Below are positions 27,529-36,185 of a stretch of 64,000 bases of DNA, in pieces. This DNA comes from Rickettsiella endosymbiont of Miltochrista miniata (GTDB lineage: Bacteria > Pseudomonadota > Gammaproteobacteria > Diplorickettsiales > Diplorickettsiaceae), in assembly GCF_964031245.1 (NCBI RefSeq), contig NZ_OZ035017.1:1147402-1211401 (forward strand). Direction: 5' to 3'. Positions within the stretch are counted from its first letter, which is position 1. Every line of letters starts with the position of its first letter. The notes beneath the pieces were generated by a model, which worked only from the letters and a program-made list of their open reading frames with translations, did not search any database and had not been told where the DNA came from. The position numbers were made by a program, and so were the translations under genes.

Positions 27529-27711
27529 TTTAACCTAAACTGGATCTATTCTAAAGAGTAGCCCGATCTCTAAATAAGACATTGTTTCTTTAACCAAGCA
27601 GACTTCAAAATTTGTAAGCTAAATGCTGATAATAAGGAAATTTTAACTAAGCCTTATGAGGCTATACCCAGAAATAACTGACTAAGAAAAGTGGGGTCAA
27701 CTGATAACGGG

Positions 27712-28773
27712 TCATAACAGGACAGATGTTCTCGCAAATTGCCTCAGTGATTGAATATGATGGTCTATTGTTAGACCTTTACGTATCACAAAATTTCTCT
27801 CGGGTTTGTAGTATTCTCCACCGAATTTGATTTTTTTTAGCGCGTCAATAATGGCCTCGGGAGTGACTGACTCCAACACTACCCCATCATTTCCTTCTAG
27901 TAATTCGACGGCACCTACCTCCGCAGAAATAACAACAGGTGTTCCAGACTCTAGTGACTCGATCACAGTAATCCCAAATGGCTCATAAAATGAAGGCAAA
28001 ATAGTTACATCAGCTGCACAATAATAATCTTGCATCCGTTCTGTAAACCCAAGCCAGCGCATGGTATGAGGTAAGGCAATCGTTGGCTTTTCGCCAAGGA
28101 TAAGACAAAGAAAATCAGATTCCAAACGCTTAAAGGCTTCAACAAGAGGATAAAATCCTTTCCGAGCATGAGAAGTGGAAACAAATAAAACAATCGTTGT
28201 TTTATCAGAAAACCCCAATTTCTCTCGTAACTCCTGCTTCTGTTGTATCGTTTTATAAGAAAACTTACTGCTATTAACTGGGGGGTAAAGTACTTTAACT
28301 TTATTTGACGCAACGGGATAATGTTGTGTTATTTCATTTTTTATTTGCTGAGAATGAGCGATAATTAGCGGAGTCCCCAGAAATGCCCTTTTCTCGAAGT
28401 AAAGCTCTAAGCAATTATGCAGGTAACGGTAACTCTTCTTAGTCAAGAGATAAGCTTTGTGCACGCCACCACAAATAAGAATATCTTGCCTGGTTGTTTT
28501 TACTGTGCTAATCACCAAATTATAACTATCTTGCAAATCTGCTCTATCACAAGCTAAATAAAAGGCAAATTTTTTCAGCACACGAGATAAAAATCTGTAA
28601 GGAAACTTACGAACGGTTAGCGGTGGTAGCCATTTCAAAATAGTTGGATCAATTTTACAAACATAAAGTGTTAGTTCATCGTGAGCTGCAGAAAAACCTA
28701 AAATAATATCTCTTATATAGCTCTCCATACCTCCTTTGAATCGAAAATATGTATGGAGTATGGCAATTTTCAT
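27712..28773 (-). CDS. GT4-family glycosyltransferase
   Basis: 353 aa. GT-B fold: the N-terminal donor-independent domain starts KIAILHTYFRFKGGMESYIRD. The C-terminal nucleotide-sugar domain shows VLFVSTSHARKGFYPLVEAF, LGFTERMQDYYCAADVTILPS and the EX7E signature EPFGITVIE followed by SLESGTPVV. Probably acts at the cytosolic membrane face in LPS core or surface glycan assembly. It overlaps the O-antigen ligase-like gene by 4 bp, so the two are coupled. Acceptor and sugar cannot be told. Confidence 0.92.
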   Translation of the reverse strand: MKIAILHTYFRFKGGMESYIRDIILGFSAAHDELTLYVCKIDPTILKWLPPLTVRKFPYRFLSRVLKKFAFYLACDRADLQDSYNLVISTVKTTRQDILICGGVHKAYLLTKKSYRYLHNCLELYFEKRAFLGTPLIIAHSQQIKNEITQHYPVASNKVKVLYPPVNSSKFSYKTIQQKQELREKLGFSDKTTIVLFVSTSHARKGFYPLVEAFKRLESDFLCLILGEKPTIALPHTMRWLGFTERMQDYYCAADVTILPSFYEPFGITVIESLESGTPVVISAEVGAVELLEGNDGVVLESVTPEAIIDALKKIKFGGEYYKPERNFVIRKGLTIDHHIQSLRQFARTSVLL

Positions 28774-29996
28774 GATTTATCCCATAAAATCACTGAAAAA
28801 AAACTGCTTAATAAAATTACGTATAAATTTCCAAAAGCAGTACTAGTGATAGTAATGTCAGTTAACCCATTAAATACCAATCCAAACAACGTAGCTCTAG
28901 CAAACCATTGTGCTTGTGGATCTTTCCATAATTTTTTAATCTCAAACCAAGCACTACCTAAAATTAATAAATAGGTAACTAAACCAATAATTCCCAGTTG
29001 TACCGCTATTAACGAATAAGAGTTATGTGGATCATTAAACATAACACCACGATCACCAACGATTTTTCGATAAGCCTGTGGGAAACCACCAGCGCCAACA
29101 CCTAGTAAAGGATTTTTCTGGACAATCTTTAACGAATTCAATGCAAATTGTACTCTAAGGCCGATACTCGTTTCTTGAGAAGCCGGCTTGGTACTGAAAT
29201 TAGTAATCAGGTCTTTTACACGATACTGAAAGGAGGGAAAAATCTGGTAACTTAAAATGGGTACTAACACAGCAATAAGCAATGGCAAGATATAATTCTT
29301 TTTTACTATAAAATGCTGGAACAGCAAAAAAATTAATAGAATAATCGCTATAAAACAACCTGTTCGTTCTGAGTTAATGGCGAATAAAGAGAAAAAAAGA
29401 AAAATAGCTATCAGTAAAAAGTAAAATTTAGCTTTCTCTTTTAAGAAAAAATCTAAGGAAAAATAAAAAGCAAAGGCCACTATAACAGAAGCAGGGATAG
29501 GATTGACAAGATAACCCGCGGGTTGTTGACCAAACAGCACAGACGAATATTGAAACAAAGAAACAGATAAAATATTCCAGTGTGCCAACAAAAATAATAT
29601 GGAAGCCACGATTGCTGAGCTAATTAAACAATAGATAATCCGTCTACGTACCTCTAATGAGGTAAATAAAGGCAATAAAAAAGGAATATAGAGTAATTTT
29701 GTATAATGAAATAATGCCGTCAAACCATGCTTTAAACTCGCTATGCTGTAACTTAAACTAATGGCCATTAAAACAATTAAAACCAGGCTCCATTGAATAA
29801 ATTTCAAACGTCGTATAGCATAGCACGCATCCCCCCAATGCCCTGCCAATAAACTAAATATAACTGCTAATACAAGGGAATTGCGGCTAAGCGAGGGCGA
29901 TAAAGCAAGAAAGAAGGTTCCTAATCCTAGAAAAAAAACGGCCACTTGTTCCGCGTAACTAAAAAATCTTTTAAGTTCCGTTAACATTCTAGTCAT
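28770..29996 (-). CDS. O-antigen ligase/polymerase family membrane protein (WaaL/Wzy_C type)
   Basis: 408 aa with about ten to twelve hydrophobic helices and a large periplasmic loop near residues 250-330. The loop contains the Wzy_C signature region NPLLGVGAGGFPQAYR followed by FNDPHNSYSLIAVQLGIIGL, with the His and Arg used by such ligases. Either joins O-antigen to lipid A-core or polymerises glycan. Together with the glycosyltransferase it forms a minimal surface-sugar locus; no other LPS genes are nearby. Confidence 0.88.
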   Translation of the reverse strand: MTRMLTELKRFFSYAEQVAVFFLGLGTFFLALSPSLSRNSLVLAVIFSLLAGHWGDACYAIRRLKFIQWSLVLIVLMAISLSYSIASLKHGLTALFHYTKLLYIPFLLPLFTSLEVRRRIIYCLISSAIVASILFLLAHWNILSVSLFQYSSVLFGQQPAGYLVNPIPASVIVAFAFYFSLDFFLKEKAKFYFLLIAIFLFFSLFAINSERTGCFIAIILLIFLLFQHFIVKKNYILPLLIAVLVPILSYQIFPSFQYRVKDLITNFSTKPASQETSIGLRVQFALNSLKIVQKNPLLGVGAGGFPQAYRKIVGDRGVMFNDPHNSYSLIAVQLGIIGLVTYLLILGSAWFEIKKLWKDPQAQWFARATLFGLVFNGLTDITITSTAFGNLYVILLSSFFSVILWDKS

Positions 29997-30121
29997 TTTA
30001 TAAAAAAACCCTTGTTAAATATGAACAAATTTTAAGCGTAAACTAATGCCATCTTAGATAGTCAATCTGTCAAAAATTCGAAGTACAACCTTTTTACCTA
30101 ATACGAATATTAAAATTTAAC

Positions 30122-31144
30122 CTATAAATAATCTTGGATCATCATTTCAGCAATTTGTATAGCATTTAGGGCCGCACCCTTACGAATATTATCCGCTACG
30201 ATCCACATGTCCAAGCCCAAGGGATGGGAAATATCGTCGCGAAGTCGGCCTACTAACACTTTATCGCTATTAGCATGGGAAACGGGTGTTGGATATCCAT
30301 TATTGGCAAGCTTATCGATAACTAACACACCAGGAGCTTTTTTTAATAACTGCTTGGCTTGGTTAGCAGTGATTTTTTTCTTAGTTTCTATATGTACTGC
30401 TTCAGAGTGTCCATGAAACACAGGTACTCTAACCGCGGTAGGGTTCACTCGAATTTCTGGATCGGCAAAAATCTTTTGTGTTTCCCAAACCATTTTCATT
30501 TCTTCACGTGTATATCCATTTTTTTCAAACTCATCAATATGCGGAATGACATTGAAGGCAATTTGCTGAGTAAAAGCTTTCGGCTGCTTAATAGGTAAAC
30601 CATTTAGCAATTGACCTGCTTGCTGTATCAGTTCATGAAATGCAGACTTCCCTGCGCCAGAAACGGATTGAAAAGTTACAACATTAATACGGCTTATACC
30701 AACGGCGTCATAGATCGGCTTCAAAGCGACTAACATTTGTATCGTAGAACAATTTGGATTCGCAATAATACGACGTTTTTTATAACCTGCTAATGCTTCG
30801 GGATTCACTTCTGGAATAACTAAAGGAACATCTTTGTCGTAACGAAATTCTGGGGTATTATCAATAACTAGGCAACCACTTTGTGTAGCCTTAGGAACAT
30901 ACTGAGCAGAAACATCCGAACCGGCGGTAAATATCGCGATATCAGCTTGCTTAAAATCAAATTCAACCAAATCTGACACGAGAAGTTGTTGTTTATTAAA
31001 TTCCATCGTTTCGCCAGAAGAACGTTCACTGGCGAGTAGATAGAGATGGTTAATCGGAAATTTTCGTTGCTGTAAAATACTTAACACAGATTGACCGACA
31101 AAACCTGTAGCGCCAATGATGGCTAAATTAAATTTCTTGCTCAT
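30122..31144 (-). CDS. asd: Aspartate-semialdehyde dehydrogenase
   Basis: 340 aa. Reduces aspartyl phosphate to the semialdehyde, the branch point for lysine/diaminopimelate, threonine and methionine. NADP motif GATGFVGQSVLSIL, phosphate site ASERSSGE, catalytic NPNCSTIQM (Cys at about 132) and the VFHGHSEAVHIET block with the active-site His. The short form without the enterobacterial insert is expected here. The start overlaps the prmB stop by 17 bp. Confidence 0.97.
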   Translation of the reverse strand: MSKKFNLAIIGATGFVGQSVLSILQQRKFPINHLYLLASERSSGETMEFNKQQLLVSDLVEFDFKQADIAIFTAGSDVSAQYVPKATQSGCLVIDNTPEFRYDKDVPLVIPEVNPEALAGYKKRRIIANPNCSTIQMLVALKPIYDAVGISRINVVTFQSVSGAGKSAFHELIQQAGQLLNGLPIKQPKAFTQQIAFNVIPHIDEFEKNGYTREEMKMVWETQKIFADPEIRVNPTAVRVPVFHGHSEAVHIETKKKITANQAKQLLKKAPGVLVIDKLANNGYPTPVSHANSDKVLVGRLRDDISHPLGLDMWIVADNIRKGAALNAIQIAEMMIQDYL

Positions 31145-32072
31145 AACGAGTTAACTGCTCTTGGGTTAATAAAAATATTTCCGCTTCACCATGTTCAAAT
31201 TCAAGCCAGAAAAAAGGAATTTGTGGATAACGCTTAATTAAAGCTTTTTTACTATTACCCACCTCCATAATCAAAATACCCTTTTCTTTCAAATATTTTT
31301 TGGCATGCTTAAGAATCTGAATAACAAAATCTAAACCATCCTTTCCCGCTGCTAGAGCCGCGGCAGGTTCATGCTGATATTCTAGAGGCAAACTCGCAAA
31401 GTCTTCAGCGTCAACATAAGGCGGGTTACTAATAATAATATCGTAAAGTCGGCTATTTAGGTTTTGGAAAAGATCAGAATGGATTAAATTAACTTGTCCT
31501 TGTAATTTATGCGCGGCTACGTTAATGGCTGCCACTGCTAATGCATCTTTCGAATTATCGACAGCATCAATACGTGCTTCAGGTAAAGCATACGCACAAG
31601 CAATCGCGATACAACCGCAACCCGTTCCAATATCAAGTATCGTATTGATTTTTTTAGTATTTTTAATCCAAGGACTAAAGTCGCGTTGAATTAATTCAGC
31701 TATTGGTGACCGTGGTATCAACACACGTGTGTCCACATAAAATGATAAATCTGCAAAGTTTGCTTCATTCACCAAATAAGCGGTAGGAATACGATCCTCA
31801 ACACGCTGACGAATATTTTCTATAAGTAAACGACGCTCAGTTAAGGTTAAACTTGCGGCTAAAAAACATGGATTCAAAAGAGGCCCAAGTTTTAGTGTCG
31901 ATAACACTAAATAAAGTATTTCATCCCATGCATTATCAGTTCCATGACCATAATAAAGATTTGCTTTATTAAATTGAGTAAATCCCCAGCGCAAGATGTC
32001 TTGCAAATGTCTAAATTCGAATAATGCAGCTTTAAGCTCTTCATCAGAAATACAATAAGATAATTTAACCAC
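31128..32072 (-). CDS. prmB: Ribosomal protein L3 glutamine methyltransferase PrmB
   Basis: 314 aa. Methylates a glutamine of ribosomal protein L3 using SAM. Features: RIPTAYLVNEANFADLSFYV and VLIPRSPIAELI before the Rossmann core, SAM motif ILDIGTGCGCIAIACA, and the catalytic SNPPYVDAEDF. The RSPIAE rather than RPETE form and the N-terminal helical domain favour PrmB over PrmC. Interestingly rplC, encoding its substrate, lies in the same window. Confidence 0.92.
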   Translation of the reverse strand: MVKLSYCISDEELKAALFEFRHLQDILRWGFTQFNKANLYYGHGTDNAWDEILYLVLSTLKLGPLLNPCFLAASLTLTERRLLIENIRQRVEDRIPTAYLVNEANFADLSFYVDTRVLIPRSPIAELIQRDFSPWIKNTKKINTILDIGTGCGCIAIACAYALPEARIDAVDNSKDALAVAAINVAAHKLQGQVNLIHSDLFQNLNSRLYDIIISNPPYVDAEDFASLPLEYQHEPAAALAAGKDGLDFVIQILKHAKKYLKEKGILIMEVGNSKKALIKRYPQIPFFWLEFEHGEAEIFLLTQEQLTRYEQEI

Positions 32073-32218
32073 AAAGTTTTAAAAGTTGAGTAGAATATTC
32101 CACATTTAAACATAGGCCTAATGGAGAAACAATCAACAGACACTAAGATAAAGGAATAGTTCGCCTAGATTAAGCCAATTGAGTACACTGAAAAATTTAT
32201 CTGGCAATCCAGAGGATA

Positions 32219-32578
32219 ATGAATATGGAAGAAAAACCATCCGACCTGCCGATCATTGATAAAAACATAGATAAAACATTCACAAAAAATTCGAACAAAA
32301 TTTTAAAGGAGTTACTCGATCTATTTATAAAAGAAACCCCTACGTTACAAAAAGAAATCAATCTAGCCTTTAGAAACAAACAACAGCAAAAACTTGAAGA
32401 TCGATTGCATAAGTTACTAGGTTCTTGTGCCTATTGTGGATGGTTAAGGCTTAAAGTCAGCATCATTACACTAGAAAACGCCACAGCAAAACAAAACTAT
32501 TCTAACGAGTTACTAGAGCAATTGAATCTAGAAATAGAGGCAGCGTTGGAGAAGGCAAAAGAAATAACTCGAGCATAA
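32219..32578 (+). CDS. Stand-alone histidine phosphotransfer (HPt) protein, BarA/LetS type
   Basis: 119 aa behind a CAGAGG ribosome site. It is a helical bundle with the HPt core LHKLLGSCAYCGWLRLK, phospho-accepting His64. The GSCAYCG form is like the C-terminal HPt of BarA/GacS/LetS hybrid kinases rather than ArcB or the phosphorelay proteins. No kinase, receiver or HAMP domain precedes it, so it is either a free phosphotransfer partner or a split-off tail. One of few plus-strand genes here, isolated between prmB and rplQ. Confidence 0.8.
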   Translation: MNMEEKPSDLPIIDKNIDKTFTKNSNKILKELLDLFIKETPTLQKEINLAFRNKQQQKLEDRLHKLLGSCAYCGWLRLKVSIITLENATAKQNYSNELLEQLNLEIEAALEKAKEITRA

Positions 32579-32619
32579 AAAACGATCTACTCGTCATTGC
32601 GATGCACATAATATATTGA

Positions 32620-32674
32620 CGTCATTGCGAGCGCCATAGGCGCGCAGCAATCTAGATATTCGCTCGCCATGACG
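32620..32674 (-). repeat. R2 dispersed repeat, copy 4 (short)
   Basis: Reverse orientation: starts CGTCATTGCGAGCGC and ends CGCTCGCCATGACG; core AGGCGCGCAGCAATC. A partial R2 end (CTCGTCATTGCGATG) lies at 32590-32604. It sits just past the rplQ stop, where it could form the 3' hairpin of the ribosomal operon transcript. Confidence 0.84.
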
Positions 32675-32687
32675 GTGACTTTTTAAA

Positions 32688-33059
32688 TTAGTTTCCATTC
32701 TCTGTACGTTCGACGAGTTCAACCATCGCCATTGGCGCACAATCACCGGCACGGTATCCGCATTTCAAAATACGTAAGTAACCACCAGGTCTTTTTTTAA
32801 AGCGTGGGCCTACGGTATTAAAAAGCGTGGCCACCGCTTCCTTATTACGTAAACGATCAAAAGCTAAACGCCGTTGAGCAACACCATCACTCTTAGCTAA
32901 AGTAATAAGTGGTTCGGCAACTCGACGCAGTTCTTTAGCTTTAGCCACGGTAGTACATATGATTTCTTTGGTTAACAACGACGCAACCATATTTCGGAAC
33001 ATTGCTGTTCTGTGACTAGATGTACGGCCTAATCGACGGCCTGAATTAAGATGACGCAT
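32688..33059 (-). CDS. rplQ: 50S ribosomal protein L17
   Basis: 123 aa. Starts [20 protein letters not shown] and contains [25 protein letters not shown], both diagnostic of L17. The last residues differ from other species, as is common. Final gene of the long ribosomal cluster, 18 bp after rpoA. Confidence 0.97.
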   Translation of the reverse strand: MRHLNSGRRLGRTSSHRTAMFRNMVASLLTKEIICTTVAKAKELRRVAEPLITLAKSDGVAQRRLAFDRLRNKEAVATLFNTVGPRFKKRPGGYLRILKCGYRAGDCAPMAMVELVERTENGN

Positions 33060-33077
33060 AACACTTAGCCCTTTAAA

Positions 33078-34121
33078 TTAATCTTTGTTAATATCTTCAG
33101 TTTTTTCTAATTTTTCTGCTTCTTCTGCACCCTCTAAAGATTTTTTTAGAGAGGTCAGTTGTTGTATGGGAACATCCATACCTAAGGATAATCCACGTTT
33201 TTGTAAAGCAGTTTTAATTTCCCATAAAGACACTTTACCTAAATTCGGGGTTGATAAAAGTTCTGATTCGGTTTTAGTAACTAAGTCGGCAATACGATAA
33301 ATATGTTCAGCCTTTAAACAATTAGCCGCACGTACCGTTAATTCTAATTCATCCACAGGAAGTAATAACATAGGGTTAATATCAACCAGATCTTCAACCA
33401 CTTCATCTTCTGTTTCATGTTGTAATTCAACAAAAGTATGTAATTGTTCCTGTATGATCGTCGCCGCTCGACGTATTGCTTCTTCAGGTTCGATGGTACC
33501 GTTAGTTTCTAAATCGATAACTAACTTATCTAAATCTGTACGCTGCTCAACACGTGCATTTTCAACTGCATAGGTCGCACGTAATATAGGATTAAAGCGT
33601 GCATCCAATTGTAATGAGCCAACTTCACTCACGAATTGATCATCTGCCTTACGTAGCGATGCGGGTTGATAACCACGCCCTCTTACCACTTTAAGCGTCA
33701 TTTTAAATTCTTTCGGCTTGGTTAAATGCGCGATAACAAAATCAGGATTCTTAACTTCAACGTCATGCGGTAAGGTAATATCTCCAGCGCACACAGGTCC
33801 GACTGTATTCTTGGTTAGTTCCAGTGTGACTTCTTCTTTACCATGCATCAGGAAAGCAACGCCTTTTAAGTTAAGCAAAATATCGATAATATCTTCTTGG
33901 ACACCTTCTAAACTACTATACTCGTGAAGCACACCTTCGATTTTTGCTTCCACAACCGCACAGCCTGGCATAGACGATAGCAATATACGACGTAGGGCAT
34001 TTCCTAAGGTATGACCGAAACCAGCTTCAAAAGGCTGCAAAGTAATTAACGCTCTATTTGGCGCGATACTTTGAACTTCGATGGTTTGTGGGGTTAAAAA
34101 CTTCTTAACATTCGTCGACAT
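33078..34121 (-). CDS. rpoA: RNA polymerase alpha subunit
   Basis: 347 aa, against about 329 usual. The N-terminal dimerisation domain ([43 protein letters not shown]) and the C-terminal DNA/activator-binding domain ([36 protein letters not shown]) are complete. An extra acidic tail rich in Glu and Lys ([14 protein letters not shown]) extends the C-terminus. Between rpsD and rplQ as in other proteobacteria. Confidence 0.97.
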   Translation of the reverse strand: MSTNVKKFLTPQTIEVQSIAPNRALITLQPFEAGFGHTLGNALRRILLSSMPGCAVVEAKIEGVLHEYSSLEGVQEDIIDILLNLKGVAFLMHGKEEVTLELTKNTVGPVCAGDITLPHDVEVKNPDFVIAHLTKPKEFKMTLKVVRGRGYQPASLRKADDQFVSEVGSLQLDARFNPILRATYAVENARVEQRTDLDKLVIDLETNGTIEPEEAIRRAATIIQEQLHTFVELQHETEDEVVEDLVDINPMLLLPVDELELTVRAANCLKAEHIYRIADLVTKTESELLSTPNLGKVSLWEIKTALQKRGLSLGMDVPIQQLTSLKKSLEGAEEAEKLEKTEDINKD

Positions 34122-34132
34122 GGGCTACCTTC

Positions 34133-34753
34133 TTACTTAGAGTAATACTCAACGACTAGATTCTCATTAAATTCTAAGGGCAATTCGCTACGCTCAGGAA
34201 TTAACTTAACGATTCCCTGTAACTTAGTGGAATCCACATCTATCCAACCAGGCTGGATTTTTTGCTTAGCAAGTTCTAATGCAGCTTGAATACGGGTTTG
34301 AGCCTTACTTTTTTCTTTAATCTCAATAACATCGCCTGCCTTAACTTGATAAGAAGGGATATTAACAATACTAGCATTCACTTTTACGGATCGATGCGTA
34401 ACTAACTGTCTAGCTTCGGCACGTGTCGATGCAAATCCCATACGATACACTACGTTATCTAAACGGCATTCTAACAATTTAAGCAGATTTTCGCCGGTAA
34501 TCCCTTTACGCTTAGCAGCTTTAGCATAATAAAGTCGAAATTGTCTTTCCAATACGCCATAAGTACGTCGAATTAATTGTTTTTGGCGAAACAGTACACC
34601 AAACTCAGATAATCTACCACGTTTTGCGCCATGCATACCCGGAGGTGTAGCTAACTTACATTTGCTGTCAAGTGCACGTATACCACTTTTTAACTGTAAA
34701 TCAGTCCCAAGTCTGCGTGCTAATTTACAAGTAGGACCTCGGTATCTAGCCAT
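34133..34753 (-). CDS. rpsD: 30S ribosomal protein S4
   Basis: 206 aa when started at the ATG at 34753 ([20 protein letters not shown]), the conserved S4 start, with GGGAG upstream. A longer frame from a TTG is not needed. S4 nucleates 30S assembly and represses its own operon by binding the mRNA. The S4 RNA-binding domain ([20 protein letters not shown]) is intact. An R1 repeat separates it from rpsK, where translational control normally acts. Confidence 0.97.
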   Translation of the reverse strand: MARYRGPTCKLARRLGTDLQLKSGIRALDSKCKLATPPGMHGAKRGRLSEFGVLFRQKQLIRRTYGVLERQFRLYYAKAAKRKGITGENLLKLLECRLDNVVYRMGFASTRAEARQLVTHRSVKVNASIVNIPSYQVKAGDVIEIKEKSKAQTRIQAALELAKQKIQPGWIDVDSTKLQGIVKLIPERSELPLEFNENLVVEYYSK

Positions 34754-34782
34754 TAAATTATTTACTCCCAATTATTAATATA

Positions 34783-34906
34783 ATACTCTTCGCACTTGAA
34801 TTTTTGTCTGCGTTGCCGCTCAACTCGCAATCCTCATGTATCTTGAATACACTCCGGTTGCTTCATTCTCGCGGCGCCTTGTCAAAAATCCCATTGCTGT
34901 GAGTAT
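34783..34906 (+). repeat. R1 dispersed repeat between rpsK and rpsD
   Basis: A well-preserved copy: ATACTCTTCGCACTTGAATT at the left and CCATTGCTGTGAGTAT at the right, forming imperfect 24-bp terminal inverted repeats. Inner blocks are GCCGCTCAACTCGCAATCCT and CACTCCGGTTGCTTCATTCT. It interrupts the alpha operon without breaking a gene. Confidence 0.9.
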
Positions 34907-34922
34907 ACTCTCTGAATATCTT

Positions 34923-35375
34923 CTAAACTCGACGCCGTTTAGGGGGTCGACAACCATTGAAAGGAATGCCTGTAACATTAAGTATTTGTGTGACCTCTAT
35001 ATCTTTGTTCTTCAGTGCCATAATGGCTTGTTCCGATCCCTGACCGGGTCCTTTAATTCTAACTTCAACACGTCCCATGTTATGTTTATACTTAGCTCTA
35101 TATTTATCGCAGGCCTTTTCTATGGCCTTTTCGAAAGCAACCCGAGCAGCAAAGGCAGTGCCCTTTTTAGTGCCTTTAAAGTCACAAGCTCCGGCCGAAG
35201 ATATACCTAAGGTATCGCCGCCCTTGCGTATACAAATAATCGTATTGTTAAACGAGGTGCTCAGATGAACTATCGCATCCGGCATAACCTCTTTACGCTT
35301 ACGGTGAGCTCCCGCTAAAGCCTTATCGGCCATAGTCATGGGGGGCTGCGAAGCATGTGAATTGTAATCTGTCAT
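34923..35375 (-). CDS. rpsK: 30S ribosomal protein S11, divergent
   Basis: 150 aa versus about 128. The core SFNNTIICIRKGGDTLG, AGACDFKGTKKGTAFAARVA and the C-terminal GIPFNGCRPPKRRRV identify S11, but many usually invariant positions differ (IKGPGQGSEQAIMAL for KGPGPGRESAIRAL). A DKYRAKYKHNMG stretch adds several residues, and the N-terminus is unusual (MTDYNSHASQPPMTM). S11 forms the mRNA platform near the anti-SD. The position between rpsM and rpsD leaves no doubt on identity. Confidence 0.93.
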   Translation of the reverse strand: MTDYNSHASQPPMTMADKALAGAHRKRKEVMPDAIVHLSTSFNNTIICIRKGGDTLGISSAGACDFKGTKKGTAFAARVAFEKAIEKACDKYRAKYKHNMGRVEVRIKGPGQGSEQAIMALKNKDIEVTQILNVTGIPFNGCRPPKRRRV

Positions 35376-35420
35376 ATTAGTGAATACCTACGCTTATGCA
35401 TTTTATTAGTGACATGGCCA

Positions 35421-35780
35421 TTAATCCTTACGAATCATTTTTCGAGGACCCTTACGCGTACGTGCGTTAGTGCGAGTACGTTGACCACGGACGGGTAAAC
35501 CACGACGATGGCGGATGCCTCTATAACAACCTAGGTCCATCAAACGTTTGATACTGATGGAAACCTCACGCCGTAAATCACCTTCTACTTTATAAGTGAG
35601 AAGCTTTTGCCGTATAGCATCTAACTGGGCATCTACAAGGTCCTTAACTTTAGTCTCAGGCGATATAGCCAAGTCTTGGCATATTTCCCTTGCACGGGAT
35701 CGTCCAACCCCATAGATGGCGGTTAAGCCTATAACGACATGTTTATTTATTGGTATATTGACACCGGCTATTCTAGCCAT
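35421..35780 (-). CDS. rpsM: 30S ribosomal protein S13
   Basis: 119 aa. Starts [20 protein letters not shown] and ends in the basic [20 protein letters not shown] region with [11 protein letters not shown]13 sits in the 30S head and contacts the P-site tRNA and the 50S subunit. First gene of the alpha operon, preceded by an R2 repeat that separates it from rpmJ. Confidence 0.97.
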   Translation of the reverse strand: MARIAGVNIPINKHVVIGLTAIYGVGRSRAREICQDLAISPETKVKDLVDAQLDAIRQKLLTYKVEGDLRREVSISIKRLMDLGCYRGIRHRRGLPVRGQRTRTNARTRKGPRKMIRKD

Positions 35781-35904
35781 TTTTCACTCCAAACCCTTAA
35801 ATTTAAGATATTTCAGAAGGCGCAGTAGGGTATCTCACTCCTGACTAAAAATCAATAACACTCACTGGAAAAATATCTTTGCACACAACAAAAATTGATG
35901 AGCC

Positions 35905-36003
35905 CGTCATGGCGCGAGGCCGAAACGCCAGTGAGACCGCGGGCAATCCAGAAAAAATTAAGTTTTTCACTGGATTGCCGCGCGCTACGCGCTCGCAATG
36001 ACG
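35905..36003 (+). repeat. R2 dispersed repeat, copy 5, between rpmJ and rpsM
   Basis: Starts CGTCATGGCGCGAGGCCG and ends GCTCGCAATGACG, with TGGATTGCCGCGCGCTACGC inside. It is closest to copy 1 at 9133, sharing the CCGAAACG.NAGTGAG block. It increases the rpsM-rpmJ gap to about 250 bp. Confidence 0.87.
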
Positions 36004-36027
36004 AAAAATGCTCAACAAGCCAAAAAA

Positions 36028-36144
36028 CTAGCCCTGACGCTGCTTGTGACGAGCTTCAGCTGAACATATAACTCTCAATTTTCCCTTACGTTTAATAACC
36101 TTACAGTTTCGGCAAATTTTTTTAATCGACGCTCTAACTTTCAT
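36028..36144 (-). CDS. rpmJ: 50S ribosomal protein L36
   Basis: 38 aa on the minus strand: begins [19 protein letters not shown] and ends [14 protein letters not shown]. The zinc ligands CxxC, Cys and His are present, so this is the zinc-binding (C+) form. It lies downstream of secY as in other proteobacteria. Confidence 0.97.
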   Translation of the reverse strand: MKVRASIKKICRNCKVIKRKGKLRVICSAEARHKQRQG

Positions 36145-36185
36145 AATAACCTCTAAAGATGATGCTCATATTTTCTGTGCCAATA

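Noticed and set aside
34754..34771. Longer S4 start from a TTG codon
   Set aside because: The ATG at 34753 gives the conserved MARY start with GGGAG at suitable distance.
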